This document shows, piece after piece, positions 12,839 to 32,070 of a DNA stretch of 32,207 bases. Source of the DNA: Dipetalonema caudispina (Eukaryota > Nematoda > Chromadorea > Rhabditida > Onchocercidae); contig JABVXV010000511.1 in assembly GCA_013365325.1 (NCBI GenBank), positions 1-32,207 on the forward strand, in the 5' to 3' direction. Numbering within the stretch: position 1 is the stretch's first letter; each line of letters starts with the position of its first letter. The notes beneath the pieces were generated by a model, which worked only from the letters and a program-made list of their open reading frames with translations, did no database searches and had not been told where the DNA came from. The position numbers and the translations under genes are program-made.

Positions 12839-13577
12839 GGATGAAATTTTAACAATTTATGAAAATAAATCATTCAAATTCAGATATTTTATGGAAATTC
12901 GATCATGTCGATGTAAGAGAAGAAAGAGGGGAAAAAAGACGTATAAGTTAAAAAAACAAAAAGAAAAAAAAAGGAAATGGAATATTTGAGTAATTGAAAT
13001 GAAAAATTTATTATGTAATAATTAGGTAAATTATTTGTTAACTTAAAGTATCGGTTACAGAATCCCAATTGAATTATCAATTATCAAATTGACATGAAAA
13101 CATTGAGAAATATTATATTGAAGAGATATTTTGTTTCTATCATGATTATACGGTAAATTAAACGTTAGATGTAGAAATTTTACAATTTCACCATCTAACT
13201 ATTGGATATAATAATTCATCAATCAATTCGGATCATTCATTAAATGCATCAAATTATCAATTATTATTATCAATGATTATCGAAAAATAACTAAATTTCA
13301 TTTAATTGAAAGAAAATTATTGTAAAATTTTCATTCTGAATTTAATATATTCTAAATTTTCAAAAATTTATAACAATATATTCAATTGCAAAATGATGCA
13401 AAACAAATATTTCATTTCATTCATGTTTCAATTTTTTACAGCACTGTTGCATAAGATTTTATTATAATTTAATGAAAAATTTCATTATTTTAAAATTTAA
13501 ATTTGATATTTTGTTAAAATTTAAATTTAATATATCGAAATTTTATTTTAGTAAATTGCAAAGAAAAAAGAAAGTGA

Positions 13578-13591
13578 GGAGGGGGGGGGGG
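13578..13591. repeat. Poly-G run in AT-rich DNA
   Basis: Eleven consecutive G at 13581-13591, preceded by GAGGA, which is striking in DNA with so little G. Such runs are prone to length errors in sequencing. Confidence 0.9.
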
Positions 13592-13965
13592 AAAAAAAAG
13601 TGAAATAAAAATGAGATATGCGAATAAACTACTTTAATCTTCAATATTGCTAAATTTCGATATAAAAGAGAGAAATATGGAAGACAAAAACAAAACAAAA
13701 AATTTGATAAATATTAGAGAGAAGTTAAACATGGTAGATAAACTAATCATTATTCTTTGACCTTTTGAAGTTTATAAAATATTGTAAAGGTTTGAAAAAA
13801 AAAAAAAAAAAAAAGAAATGCGAATAGATTATTTCTTTAATTTCTATCAATGATATTAAAATGTATTCAAAATATATTACAGCTATTGAAATCTCACAAC
13901 TATCAACAAAAGGCGAAAACATTGAAATGAACAATTTAATAGTATTTGATGAATGTGCATGTTTG

Positions 13966-14016
13966 TGTATGTATGTATGTGTATGTATGTATGTATGTAT
14001 GTATGTATGTGTATGT
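13966..14016. repeat. (TATG)n microsatellite
   Basis: GTAT/TATG tetranucleotide repeat of about 12 units with two GTGTATG interruptions. It makes a spurious frame rich in Cys, Met, Tyr and Val on the + strand. Confidence 0.95.
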
Positions 14017-16514
14017 CGATCGGCCGATTTGTGTGTACAGTTTCCTATTTAACGAAGCATACGAAACTCTGATACATCGATGAATAATACAATCTATATA
14101 TTCTTGTCCTTTACATATTTCAACTTTCTCTCAACTGATATAATATTGTTGTTGTCGTACGAATTCTTTTTTTTTTTGTTAGGTATTTAGGAATAAAGAA
14201 TATCCGGATAGAAACCGGAATGATTTAATAGCTAAGAATTATTGAACATTTTTGAACATTCTATCTAAAAAGACTTAAATAAAATCTGATTTTTTTTTTT
14301 TTTTTTTTTTTTTTTGATATCTTAATAAAGATGCAAGAATTGTTTCGAAAAAAAAAAAAAAAATAGCAGTTGATATTGCGGAAATTTTGATGGAAGTTGA
14401 AGAAATTCCAATTTCAATATTTGCTCTCTAATCGGTTAAAAAAGTTGCCAATAACAAATTGTTGAGTATTGGATGTGTGAAGTAAAATGGTTTACTAATT
14501 GGTATTTTTTTTTTTTAATTAATACCTAAATAGGGCTAAAGGAAATTGTATCCATCATTACATCATTTCTGTAACGTATGATACGATTGAATGAGCGCAA
14601 AATGCTGATGAAAACGTTTTATTAATGGGAGAGGAAAAAAAGGACTAATATTTTAAAATCATTTTACAATTTCATTTTTAATACTTTGGCAATCACTAAA
14701 AACTAATTTTGATCATCACTAAAAGTAATTCAATTATGGAATAAAGAAATGATAGGAATTGAATATTTTATGTAACAGTTGCTATTTAATTAAAATTTTC
14801 GGAAAATTCAAAGTCTCAATAAACTAATTTCTTGTTAGTTTGATTGATTTCTGATTAAATTAATTCGTTTCACGGTAAATTATAAAGTATTTTTAGCAAA
14901 ACGACGCAACAGACTTCGTACTCTTTCCAAAAAAAAAAAAAAAGGCGAAAGGAAGTTTACAATTAAATTGAGCAATTCTTTAGAGTTTATTTATTTTGAA
15001 ACTGTAAATAACCTAATTAATTACTTATTTATCAACTTCCGAACTTCTACTATATTATGCTTGATATTTTTGTAAATGAACTTACCCGAAAAGGACAAAT
15101 AAACTGATTATAGTTGAAAAAATTGGGACAGTATGTGTACAATTAGTTCGATATATTAGCAAATTTAATCTAAAATAATTTTAATTAATTTCATTCATTT
15201 TAACATATTTAATTGAATTTTAATCAATTAACTCGTTAAAACTTCTACACGAGAAAAAACACATTTATCCAATAATATTTATATAAGCTGGAAATAATTA
15301 AAAGAATATTGTAACATTTATTGAAATAATCAAATTTAGAACAAAACCAAAGTGAACCATTAGAATGTGAATAGAAAATTTTAAGGGCAAAAAAATTTTA
15401 AGAGATTTAGGAAAGAGCAGAAAAATTATAATTTTTCAAATTTAAGATAACTTCTTTCACCATAATTAGTGATTTATTAAATTTCAAATTTGTCATAATT
15501 TAATTTAGTTAAAGTTCTTGAAAATTTAATTTAATTTAAAAATTCAATTTTTAATTAACTTTCACTTTATAATAATGTAAGCTTAAATGATCAAATTACT
15601 AAATTAAAAATAAAATTATGATTATATTATTGTAATTCTTTACTAACAAATATATGCAATAAAAAATAATTGAAAGAAATTTTGCATAAACAATAAAATA
15701 ATAAGTGATAAATAAAAACAGGTGCAAGGAATTTAGCGAATGAAATAACGAAAGGAAGAAGATATTGTATACACAACGAGTATCAGAATTAATTTTATTT
15801 CATTATTGATAAAATAAAACATAACAGGTTTTATACACACATCCAACATCGATCCAACAACATCTCATTATAAATTAGATATGGAAGAAACGGGAAAAGT
15901 GCCATTATGTCGTAAAATAAATATTCTATCATTTTATAGTTTAAAATGATTGGCACACATTCTTGGATAAGTGAAATAAATATTAATCGTATATTCAATA
16001 TTAAATCAATTATATAACTGGTAATTATTTCAGATAATATTAGCTTGAGAAATAAGTATTTTCTATAAAAATTATTTATCCTACTTTCACCATTTCCAGT
16101 AATTAACTCGTCTATTTCATTATTTATCGTATTGGAAAATTCGACTGCTTATTTTTTGTTTTTGAACCACTTTCCTACTTCTTTTCCCGACAATTTTAGG
16201 ATTATTATAGATATTATCAGAAACAAATCGAATATAATTAGAGGAATCATCATTAGAGCAAAGTAAGCATTCTTGCTAATTTAAATTTTAAATAAAAATT
16301 TTCCAATTTGTTAGATATGGTTTAAATGAATGATAAATTGAACAAATTGAAAAATCAAATCAAATATCCGACGAAATAACATTTATAAAACATGGATAAG
16401 CGTAAAATGTATTAAAACATCATGTCAACTTCAACTCAAAATTGTCATTTTTGGAAGAGGAGAGAGTGGAATAAATGATTTTGCATAAATATTTTCTCTT
16501 CGTTTCACATTATT

Positions 16515-16554
<40 letters not shown>

Positions 16555-19500
16555 CCGTTAGCTAATTAAAAATCTCAAAGGAAATATTATTTAACTGGGA
16601 ATTGATTTTGTCTAAGTTAATATTTGAGATAACTTTTAATTGACTTTTAAATGGCGCATTATATAAGGTAATGATATATCTGTAATTTGAGAAAAATTCA
16701 TTTCAATTTTACATTTAGTTGATAATTTAGGCAAATTTAACTAATTTTTTAAATGGTACATTATACAGATAATGATAATATGCATGTAAATTAATGGAAA
16801 TCAGTTCTATTTCCAACCAAATTAATAATGATTTAAAATTTTTTGATCAATAGCATTTTATGTTTGCTACATTCATTAATTGAAAGGTATAAATTTTTAT
16901 TAGTTGAAAAAAAAAAAAAAATGAAATTTATTTTAGCACGATGTGATGTGTATTTTTTTTTTTCATTGTTCTAAAGTTATTGGTATTCAGAAAAGAATTA
17001 AGTAAGAAAATTTAGTTGCAATGAAAAAAAAAAACATACAATCCATACAAGAAATAAATAAATTTTTAGAATTGAATCTAATGAAATGGATAATTTTGAC
17101 AAAGATTAATTTTTTTTTGCAATTTAAAATAAAGTCGATAAAAGAGAAGAAAAAGAAAAGAAAAAAAAAAACGTTACCTATATTTGATATAAGCTTAAAT
17201 CGTTCATTAACTAAAATTACAACAAATATAGAAAAAAAGAAGGAATTAAATGAAATTATTTAAGTAGAAGATGTATTAGTTCCAATAAAACAAGTACAAA
17301 TTTTATTGCAACTATCAATAAAATTAAAAACATCTGTTTTATTATGCAAATTATAGCTTTTTAGTAAATTAAATTTTATAAAATTAAAAATTAATATTCT
17401 GAAATAAATTTATATATAGAAGAAAGAAAATAAATTAAAATAATCAAAGATTATTATTGATTAAAGTATACATAAATTTTATGCAATATTGTTTCAGATA
17501 GACAAGAATTTTCATAATAGTCATTAAATAATGTACCACGTTTACATGCGTGAAATTTGATTACTAATGTTCTTTGATATCTCTTAGTTCGATGACGTAG
17601 CAATTCTTTGTGGAAATTGTTGTAATTGGTATATTGCTGCTAATTTTCAATTTCGTTTTTCTTTTTTTTTTTCTTTTTTTTTTATTCCTATGAAATGGTT
17701 ACGTGTATCGGATTTTTGTTACGTAATTAACGTAAGTATAGGAGTGAAGGATAGTTAATGAATTTAATAATAAAATGCAGATGTAATTTTTTTAATTTGT
17801 TTAATATTGATTAAATTTCTGATAAATTAAATAAAATTAATTTTATAACAAAACTAAATATTTATATGATATATCAATTTTATGTTAATAGTAACATTTT
17901 TTTATAAATTGCAAAATGTCCTTTTAATATTGATAGTATAAGTTGGTTGTTTTTTTTTTTTTTTTCTTTCTTGTTTTTGTTTCCTATTCATAGTGACTTT
18001 TTAGTTTTCCTTTTTAGATCATGAACAATTTTGATGTGGGAATTTGGCATTATCCGTTTTTTTTTTCTATTATATCATACATAAATTCCTTCATTCAGAT
18101 TGGAAATGATTTTAACAGTAGAAATTGACATGTGTGGATATCTTCCAATAACTTTTACTGCTAGACAAATATGTTATAGTTTCTTTGGTGCTAAATGTTA
18201 GTATGAATCAGCGTAGGATATAGATATTTGTAAAGTTTTACTAATTTTGGTATAGAGCAAATGTATTTCAGTACAATTTTAAAGTATGATAGCTTTAAAT
18301 ATTTAGACAATAATATGGAGCAGTTTTGTTTCTCTCCTGGGGAGTAACCGTTAATCAATTTAGAAAAAAGTTCAAGTATTTTCTCCAGAAATCCAAACTT
18401 AACATACTGGACGTCACGTATGGTAATTCATTTATATTTGATTATATTCAAAAAACAAAGGAATTTACTAATGATGTTCCCGTTGTCGATATACCACGTG
18501 TTAGTTTTTTCCTGTATGATGTCTTTTCCTTGACCGTCGTGAGTTTGGCGTAGTACTTCAGAATTTTCTAATATCATTGATCCGCAACGGACCAATTATA
18601 CCATTGTTCCGACAAACCACATATGGCGAGTTTTCTGTTTTGATGGATTCGCTTTATCTGATCTTTTTATTTTTAAACCCATCAAAGATTTTTGAAGTCT
18701 AGTCGAAGTATTGGTTTTGAGGGGAAATAAATTTATAGTAAAACAAGTAAGGAAAAGTTCATCTGTTAAACAGCTGTTTTAGTTAATCTGTCATTAATAG
18801 ATTTAAACCATCAAAAAAAGAAAAAATCGATGTCAATAATTTATTTTACCATCTCTTTTGCCAAATTTGCTGGAATAAAGAACTTGCTGCATTTGTTTAA
18901 ATGAAAAAATTCAAATTTTTATTTAAGTCTTGTAACACTTACCTGGTAAGAAAGTTGTACTTCCTTGATGAGTTTTCATTCATCCTACATTTCTTACAGT
19001 TTTTCGAAAACACGCTAATATTCAGAAATATTGATCCAAGTTATTCCATTACGTATGTGTTTAGGCTTATATATATATATATGTATGACTCATTATGCTT
19101 GTATATCGATAACTCATTATACTAACGAAATAAATCTTGCGGTGTTGTTAAGCTTTGGCAGTATTTGTTCGGTTCTCGATGTTACGTTCTCTCTTACTCT
19201 TCGGTTTTTATTTTGAAGCCATTTGGGAATAGGAAAAGAGAACAAATGTGAAAAACGAAGAGTGAAACGATCTGCTAACTGAAGTGGTCGTGCTACCTCA
19301 CTTCGTTTGGTTTTTTTCTTTTTTTTTTCTTTTTTTTCAAAGTTTTTTCATCGAAAAATTCAGTAATTTTTTTTGTTTTCTTTCAACAAAGTAAACACTA
19401 TTTTATCTCATTATTTTATTAGTTTCCTCTTTTTCAACAAAATTGTGTTTATCTTTTCCAATAAATAGTAGAGTTCAACTTCAAATAATTGAAATTTCAT

Positions 19501-21400
19501 TTGGATGACAGCAGAAGTGAAGTAAAAAGGCATATCAGTCATATAAATTATGCATGATTTATGAACTGAGTTCATTTCCATCTTAATTTTACTATTTTAA
19601 TTGAACTAGGAAGAGCAGTATTTTTTTTCTGATATACGGCATATGACAGGTCGGAGACAATGTGCTAACTATATATCGTAATATTGCAATTATTTTAAAT
19701 TACATTGTGCACGCGTTTAGGTTACCAGAACTACTTAGCCAATAAGTTCTCCAGAATGTTTGGAAAGGTCATCTATAAGAGGACTGTGTAGTCTTCGTTA
19801 TTTTTTCGCTTAAAATTTCGCACAAATGAAATCACTGAGCACAATCTAGTTGCAGAATATAATGGGGATATCTTTTCTTCTGTTATACTTTAGTCGATAT
19901 TTAGAAACCTTCGATATTACAAGGTCTGCTGACTATCAATTTTCTTCGAATATCATGTTCAGAATGAAATCCCATACATTTTAACACCATTTTTATTGCA
20001 AAAATCTTGTCATCTAAAATATTAATATACTTTTTTCTGAAAAAATCGAAAATACTCTTTACTTGCTAACTATTCATATGATATAAAATAAATTCAATTC
20101 CACAATTTCTGAGATGGTTGAAAGGAAAGGAAAAGAAGAGGAAAGAGTTGAAAAAGGATTTATGAATAAAACAGGTGAGAAATACAAAAGTGCTTTATTG
20201 ACCCTTGGTATGCATAATTTACGCAACCCTCCCAAATGTTGTGAAACAGTTTTCAAAAATAGCACCATTTGGTCATGTTTTCACTTGGTACTCAAGAGTT
20301 GGAGTGAGGTTTTTTTTCCTATTTGTATGTACTTGATTTCCAATAGTATATTCCATTACAGTTACTCCAGTATTTTCTTATCTCTTTTAAGCGTTTGCAG
20401 ATGTTTTCCTGATTCCTTCGGTATTGAACCAATTATTAATGGTTGCGTTTTTTTCTCTACAAACCTGTTCACTTTGTTTTTCATCAGTTTTTCAACTATG
20501 AGAATATCAATCATTTTAACTGATATATAATATTGCTATGGTAATGTTTGGTCATCTTTCACATTTATGAAATTGTGGTTGCTTGGGTATAACTCAAATT
20601 TAATTAAAATGTTGCAGCAATTTTGCGAATAAAGATATAATAATTCTTTTTAGAAGGAAATGATGGATGTGTTTATTTTTGAATATCTCTTTCGCAGTGG
20701 AAATTTTTCATAATTGTACTTTGAATTTTCATATTTTTTTCATTTTTTTAAGACGTTATTTTATTGTAGGGAAATACCGTATTGGCATTCCTACTATTTT
20801 AGTTGTTGCTTTGTCTGAAATTTTTTATACCTTGTCAAAAACTTGATAACGATATGTTCTGAATAAAGAATTTTGTATAATCTAGTTTTCTAGAGGTGAT
20901 GATCTACTGTCCCTACGTTGGTATTCGACTTTCTCTGTCATGATACCACTAAATGAGGCTTGCAACCAATACATGAAGTACTGATCTTGGTTTCTCTGTT
21001 ACATATCGCTATGTTGATAAGTCGTGAAGTTTACGCTTTCGAAATATTCTGATTTAATAACTTTTTTTTCAAACTATGTCGAGATGAAATTCCTGTACGT
21101 TCATGCATCAGCCCGAGCCGTTCATTTGATTTTTAGCAGTTTTGAAAATTCATTTTATTTTTTTGCGAAAACTGTTGCACATTCGGGTTTATGTCACATC
21201 GTTTAGTGGTGTGCATTGTTAGTCTGTTTAAAAATGAAGAAAAACTTTTTACGTTAGTTTTTTTGCTATGAGTCTTCCAAGACGATTGGTATTAGGCATA
21301 ACATAGCAGCATAGATTTGTTGTTTCCTCTTATTTTCAACTGGACTTCTCTTCTAAGGTCTCTTTTAGGGAGAAATGCAAATTAATTTTTTTTTTAAATA

Positions 21401-21473
21401 AAAGAAAAACAATTCGTATCTTTCATCAAGAAGTGACATTCTTCTTGATGAAAGATACGAATTGTTTTTCTTT
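21401..21473. repeat. Perfect 33-bp inverted repeat with 7-nt loop
   Basis: Left arm 21401-21433 (starting AAAGAAAAACAATTCG) is the exact reverse complement of 21441-21473, separated by TGACATT. Pairing continues outward for a few A-T pairs with one mismatch. A transcript of either strand would form a long hairpin. Confidence 0.95.
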
Positions 21474-21950
21474 TTTTTGTTGTATGCTTAACAGTAAAGG
21501 ATACAAATCATTGACTATCTATTAAATAGTACTACATTTCAAATGTGTCCAGTTACGAAAGATACAAATGATTACGCTGATTCCTAATAGTAAAACAAGC
21601 AAATTATTCGGTTATTTTCTTCTCCCGATTTTTTCAATGTTTATAAGATATTATATATGTTGTCATATAGCTGATTTTCGGATTTTCGATCATACTCACT
21701 ATCGCTTGATAATGTCGATATTCAATATCGGTGTTGATTTCATCGAAGATGTTGGAACAAAATCAGCTGAATTTTAGATATCGCTATATATATCGTCCTT
21801 CAACAGCAACTGCAATAGCAATTGATACGAGCATTCCTTACAAATGAGGTAAAAAGCTTGTATTGGGAAAATCTAAAATTTAAAACTCTGGAGACTTGAT
21901 CCAGAAACAGTCTGACCCGTTCATTGCACTTGTATTCAGTTAAGCTGAAA

Positions 21951-21971
21951 CATGGAATTTTCCCGATCTGC
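21951..21971. repeat. Short dispersed repeat, copy 1 (mate at 26245-26265)
   Basis: CATGGAATTTTCCCGATCTGC-type 21-mer, matching 26245-26265 inside PPP1R16 intron 6 at 19 of 21 positions. Both are followed by a related GTGKCAACAT string at different spacing, which suggests remnants of one repeat family. Confidence 0.5.
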
Positions 21972-22159
21972 TATCGCTCTCCTGTGGCAACATCATTCTG
22001 TGAATCGCAGTAACAAGTCTTTCCTGCAATTATAAGTCCAGATTTCTTGGATATACCGGTGGAATATTATTGTTGCCTTCGTTTCACTTTCTTATCTGTT
22101 TATTTATATACATTATTTCCATTCATTGACGGTGTGGGATACACTGCTGCTGTTGTTCT

Positions 22160-22252
22160 TGTCGTTGTTGTAGTCAGCGGGCCAACGTCATCACTGAAAT
22201 ATAAGAAAGTGAGTGTATCGTGACGAAAACGTTTGCGCTCAACACTTTTCAG
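22160..22252 (+). other. PPP1R16: Probable non-coding first exon of PPP1R16 (3' end at 22252)
   Basis: The sequence CACTTTTCAG|GTATGTTT contains a strong donor (GT at 22253-22254) at the end of the relatively GC-rich stretch. Splicing from here to the acceptor at 22806 would give a 22-nt leader before the start codon. The left boundary is a guess. Alternatively the mRNA may be trans-spliced at 22806 with no such exon. Confidence 0.35.
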
Positions 22253-22353
22253 GTATGTTTGTAAATTATCATCATTATTTTCTTGTTTAGTAATTTAATT
22301 CTCCAGTAAAAAAAATCAATTTACTGATTAGAGTATATGTTTAACAACACATG

Positions 22354-22369
22354 TGCATGACGTCATGCA
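22354..22369. promoter_or_regulatory. 16-bp palindrome containing a full CRE, next to an E-box
   Basis: TGCATGACGTCATGCA is a perfect 16-bp palindrome centred on TGACGTCA (22358-22365), the classic CREB/ATF site. It overlaps the palindromic E-box CACATGTG (22348-22355). It lies about 470 bp upstream of the PPP1R16 start codon, in the putative first intron or promoter. Sites are read directly from the sequence; function is inferred. Confidence 0.5.
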
Positions 22370-22800
22370 TCACTAAGCATCTTCAAAAAAGATGAAATTT
22401 CCATATCATCTTATCAACATTAAGCAGGAGAATATTTAAATTAAAGTTAAAGCTCATGATTGTTAGAGGGAAAAAAGAGAGAGAGTTGAGTAGGAGGAAT
22501 TAAAGTTCATCATTTCGTGTTGCATTTGATTTCAGTTCATTTATTGGAATTGTAGAGTTTAGTGCGAAGTACAGTAACAAGCGGTTGTATTTAGTAATTA
22601 GTTGATGACGTTAGTTTTAATTGCCGTTATTAAATTCATTCCCTCGTTTTCGTGGATTCTTATTCCATGTCATTATTGCGAAAGCATGTATTGGTAATAG
22701 TAGTGTGCTTGCAAATGTTGGATACTTCTTTCTTCTACATGTAATAGCTGATGAATGTATTGAAAGGAATGAATTCAGCTAATTTTTAAAGTATGAGAAT

Positions 22801-22806
22801 TTTCAG
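22801..22806 (+). other. PPP1R16: TTTCAG acceptor before the PPP1R16 start codon
   Basis: Perfect nematode acceptor 22 nt before ATG (22829-22831). It can serve cis-splicing from a 5'UTR exon or SL trans-splicing. It supports the choice of this ATG as the translation start. Confidence 0.65.
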
Positions 22807-22828
22807 ATAATAGGTAAAAACTGGAAAG

Positions 22829-29860
<7,032 letters not shown>

Positions 29861-30501
29861 GATTGAGGAGTGAATTAATGATGTTGCATTGTATTTGCTC
29901 GGATTGCCAACTGCTGTTAGTACTGCTATCACTACTTCTAGCTCGATTTTTATTACTACCGCTACTTTTTACCGAGAAATTTTCAAGGATCGTTTTTAAC
30001 TTCGAAAAGTCGAGCAAAATAATGGCATGTGAAAATAATGAATAATTTGCTTCAGAAGAAGTTTAGAGGACTCTCAACTTAAAGGAATCCTAAATTAAAA
30101 AAATTCCCTTTGGAATTTTTATGAGTTTTAGTTTCTGCAGCAGTGTTCCCAGGTATATGTGCTATTATACATTTTGCGAGATCTATCTGCCGGATTCTTA
30201 ATGTTGGTGTTTGACAAATAATATTTTTTTCAATTTACTTGCAGCTTTTTCTGTGAAGATTTTTGTTATATTTAGACAGCTTGTAATTATTTCAGGATAT
30301 CATTGGCTTATATTTTTTGCTCTATAGGCTTCCTGTAAGAGATTTGTTACGGTTCGAGTTTGTTATACTGCGAAAACTTAATTATGCAAAATGTTTGTAG
30401 AGCAAAATTTGCTTTTGTCATTTAGGCGTACTTGCGTTGTTCTCCAGCAAATCCAAATCCGGAATTTAATATATACAAACTGCAATGGCAATACGGAATT
30501 A

Positions 30502-30587
30502 GATTGCATCCCGCAATCCTAAATTGTACAAGAGTCAAATTTTGCTATTAAGAATTCGTCTGCGATCCTCCTTTCATGAGGATCGCG
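30502..30587. repeat. Two small GC-rich inverted repeats
   Basis: 30502-30518: GATTGC and GCAATC around a 5-nt loop. 30562-30586: GCGATCCTC and GAGGATCGC around CTTTCAT, a perfect 9-bp stem. Both lie about 650-730 bp after the PPP1R16 stop and could be in its 3'UTR. Confidence 0.7.
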
Positions 30588-31138
30588 CATGAATTTTTCT
30601 TTTTTACCGAATTCCATACAACTAAAAAAATAAGAAATTGCCAGAATCACTGAACTGTCGAAAAAAGATTGATGTGGTGGGGATGTTTTGGAATCGGATA
30701 AGTATTTCGGATGAAATATTGTCCTTGTAGTTTTCCTTAAGCAATACTTATATGTGTTATATCAGTGATAAGTTATCTGGATAGTTCTTTGCTTTCAATA
30801 TGCTCAATATGTGAAACCCGTGGTTGTGCTTATTTTCGGCAGTTGCTTACAATTAAAATGAAGCAATCGGATTACTGAATTAGAAGTTTGTTAATATCCG
30901 TGAATTATAGATATAATCATTTGCACCTAAGAATTAATGACTTGTTTACTTATTTGCTTGTTTACTAACTTAATTTGAAATAGTTTTTGTCTTTAGATAT
31001 ACTGCTTACATTTTTTCAGGAAATTTAGCTTTTCTTTTCACATCCAGGTATTTTCACTAATTGTTATCTTCGGAAGTGCAACTAAAATTTCTGCTAAGAA
31101 AAACCTCTTTTTTACTTTCATTTTTAGTTTGAGATGAG

Positions 31139-31140
<2 letters not shown>

Positions 31141-31174
<34 letters not shown>
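31141..31174. repeat. Long poly-T tract
   Basis: About 34 consecutive T. It marks roughly where the DNA returns to the AT-rich, homopolymer-filled type seen left of 18 kb. Exact length is unreliable. Confidence 0.9.
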
Positions 31175-31177
<3 letters not shown>

Positions 31178-31835
31178 TTTTCAGTTATGCAACTTATATT
31201 AAGCTTACCATATAAGTTTTTTCACTTAACGTTCAGCGTAATTCAAGAATAATCCCTTTCTTCAAAAACCGCTAACTTACAAAATAGGAGAAGACCAAAT
31301 CATTTAACACAAAAACTTTATAAATAGATGCATTACAAAAAGAACACAAAAAATTTAACTCTTATTATACTTTATTTAATTATAATACCATTAGAATCCT
31401 TAGTATCACTACTTGATTCATTCTTTTACTGATTATAGATTTGATTTCTCTCTTCTCATTGATAGATAGTTTCATGTGCCACTCCTATCACTAGTCGTTT
31501 CCATTTCTAATCGAAAAAAAAAAAAAAAATTGATCCCAATCGCTTGTCACAGTTTTATTTATTTATTTATTTTTTTTTCACATCACTTTTTCCTTCTTTA
31601 TTTCAGTCATTTCTTGCGCTATTAAAATCAATTAGTTTTATTTTCATTAATTTGACAAACTTTATTTTCATCCCTCATACATTAATAAACGATCATTTCA
31701 TCTTTTTAAGAATTGCTCAAACGAATCAAATTGTTGATTGTAAATTGTATGAATTAAAAAATGTGAAAATTTATCATTTATATTATGTACAGAAAAGTTT
31801 GGAACTATTTTAATCCGATTGTTTCATTCATAGAT

Positions 31836-31859
31836 TATTTCATATATATATATATATAT
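31836..31859. repeat. (AT)n microsatellite
   Basis: Alternating AT run in AT-rich 3' flanking DNA. Confidence 0.85.
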
Positions 31860-32041
31860 TCATATATTTATTAATGCAAGAGTGGAAATCTTTGGAAATT
31901 GATTTTGCATTAATTATCTGTTATATATTCATTTTGTATGTCTATATGAAAGAAAGAATATTGTGCATTTTTCTTTTCTTTTCTTTTTTTTTTTTTATTT
32001 TTTTTCCTCTTATTGTTTTTTTTTAATTATTTTTTTTTATA

Positions 32042-32070
32042 ATTTTTTTTTTTTTTTTTTTTTTTTTTTT
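32042..32070. repeat. Long poly-T tract
   Basis: About 29 consecutive T, preceded from 31970 by further T-rich, C-interrupted sequence. Confidence 0.9.

Larger units (their letters stand above)
12123..18000. other. AT-rich intergenic DNA upstream of the MARVEL gene
   Basis: Sampled lines are about 17-20% G+C, with long A/T runs (T-run about 12808-12837, A-run about 16517-16546). No frame on either strand looks like a conserved protein, and no RNA gene was found. The MARVEL promoter must lie at the left end but no specific element can be named. Confidence 0.55.
18001..22140. other. Less AT-rich intergenic block upstream of PPP1R16
   Basis: Sampled lines give about 33% G+C at 18361 and 50% at 21961, and homopolymers are much rarer than to the left. 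I could not recognise any protein, RNA gene or transposon. The longest ATG frame is 20114-20530 (138 codons): Lys/Glu-rich at first, then hydrophobic, matching no family I know and probably fortuitous. Distal regulatory DNA of the PPP1R16 gene, an unrecognised lineage-specific transcript or old inserted DNA remain possible. Confidence 0.45.

Noticed and set aside
13861..14052. 63-codon frame with Cys/Met/Tyr/Val repeats.
   Set aside because: It is a translation of the (TATG)n microsatellite.
18326..18553. 75-codon frame in the less AT-rich block.
   Set aside because: It starts with TTG, not ATG, matches no family, and has no supporting splice or promoter signals.
18001..22140. A recognisable Wolbachia-derived insertion.
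   Set aside because: No bacterial protein fragment could be recognised by reading frames; the idea is kept only as a test under the composition finding.
30350..30362. GGTTCGAGTTT, resembling a tRNA B box.
   Set aside because: The last two bases do not match, there is no A box at the right distance and no cloverleaf can be drawn.
31544..31813. 89-codon Phe/Ile/Leu-rich frame near the right edge.
   Set aside because: It starts at TTG and its composition is what T-rich low-complexity DNA gives by chance.
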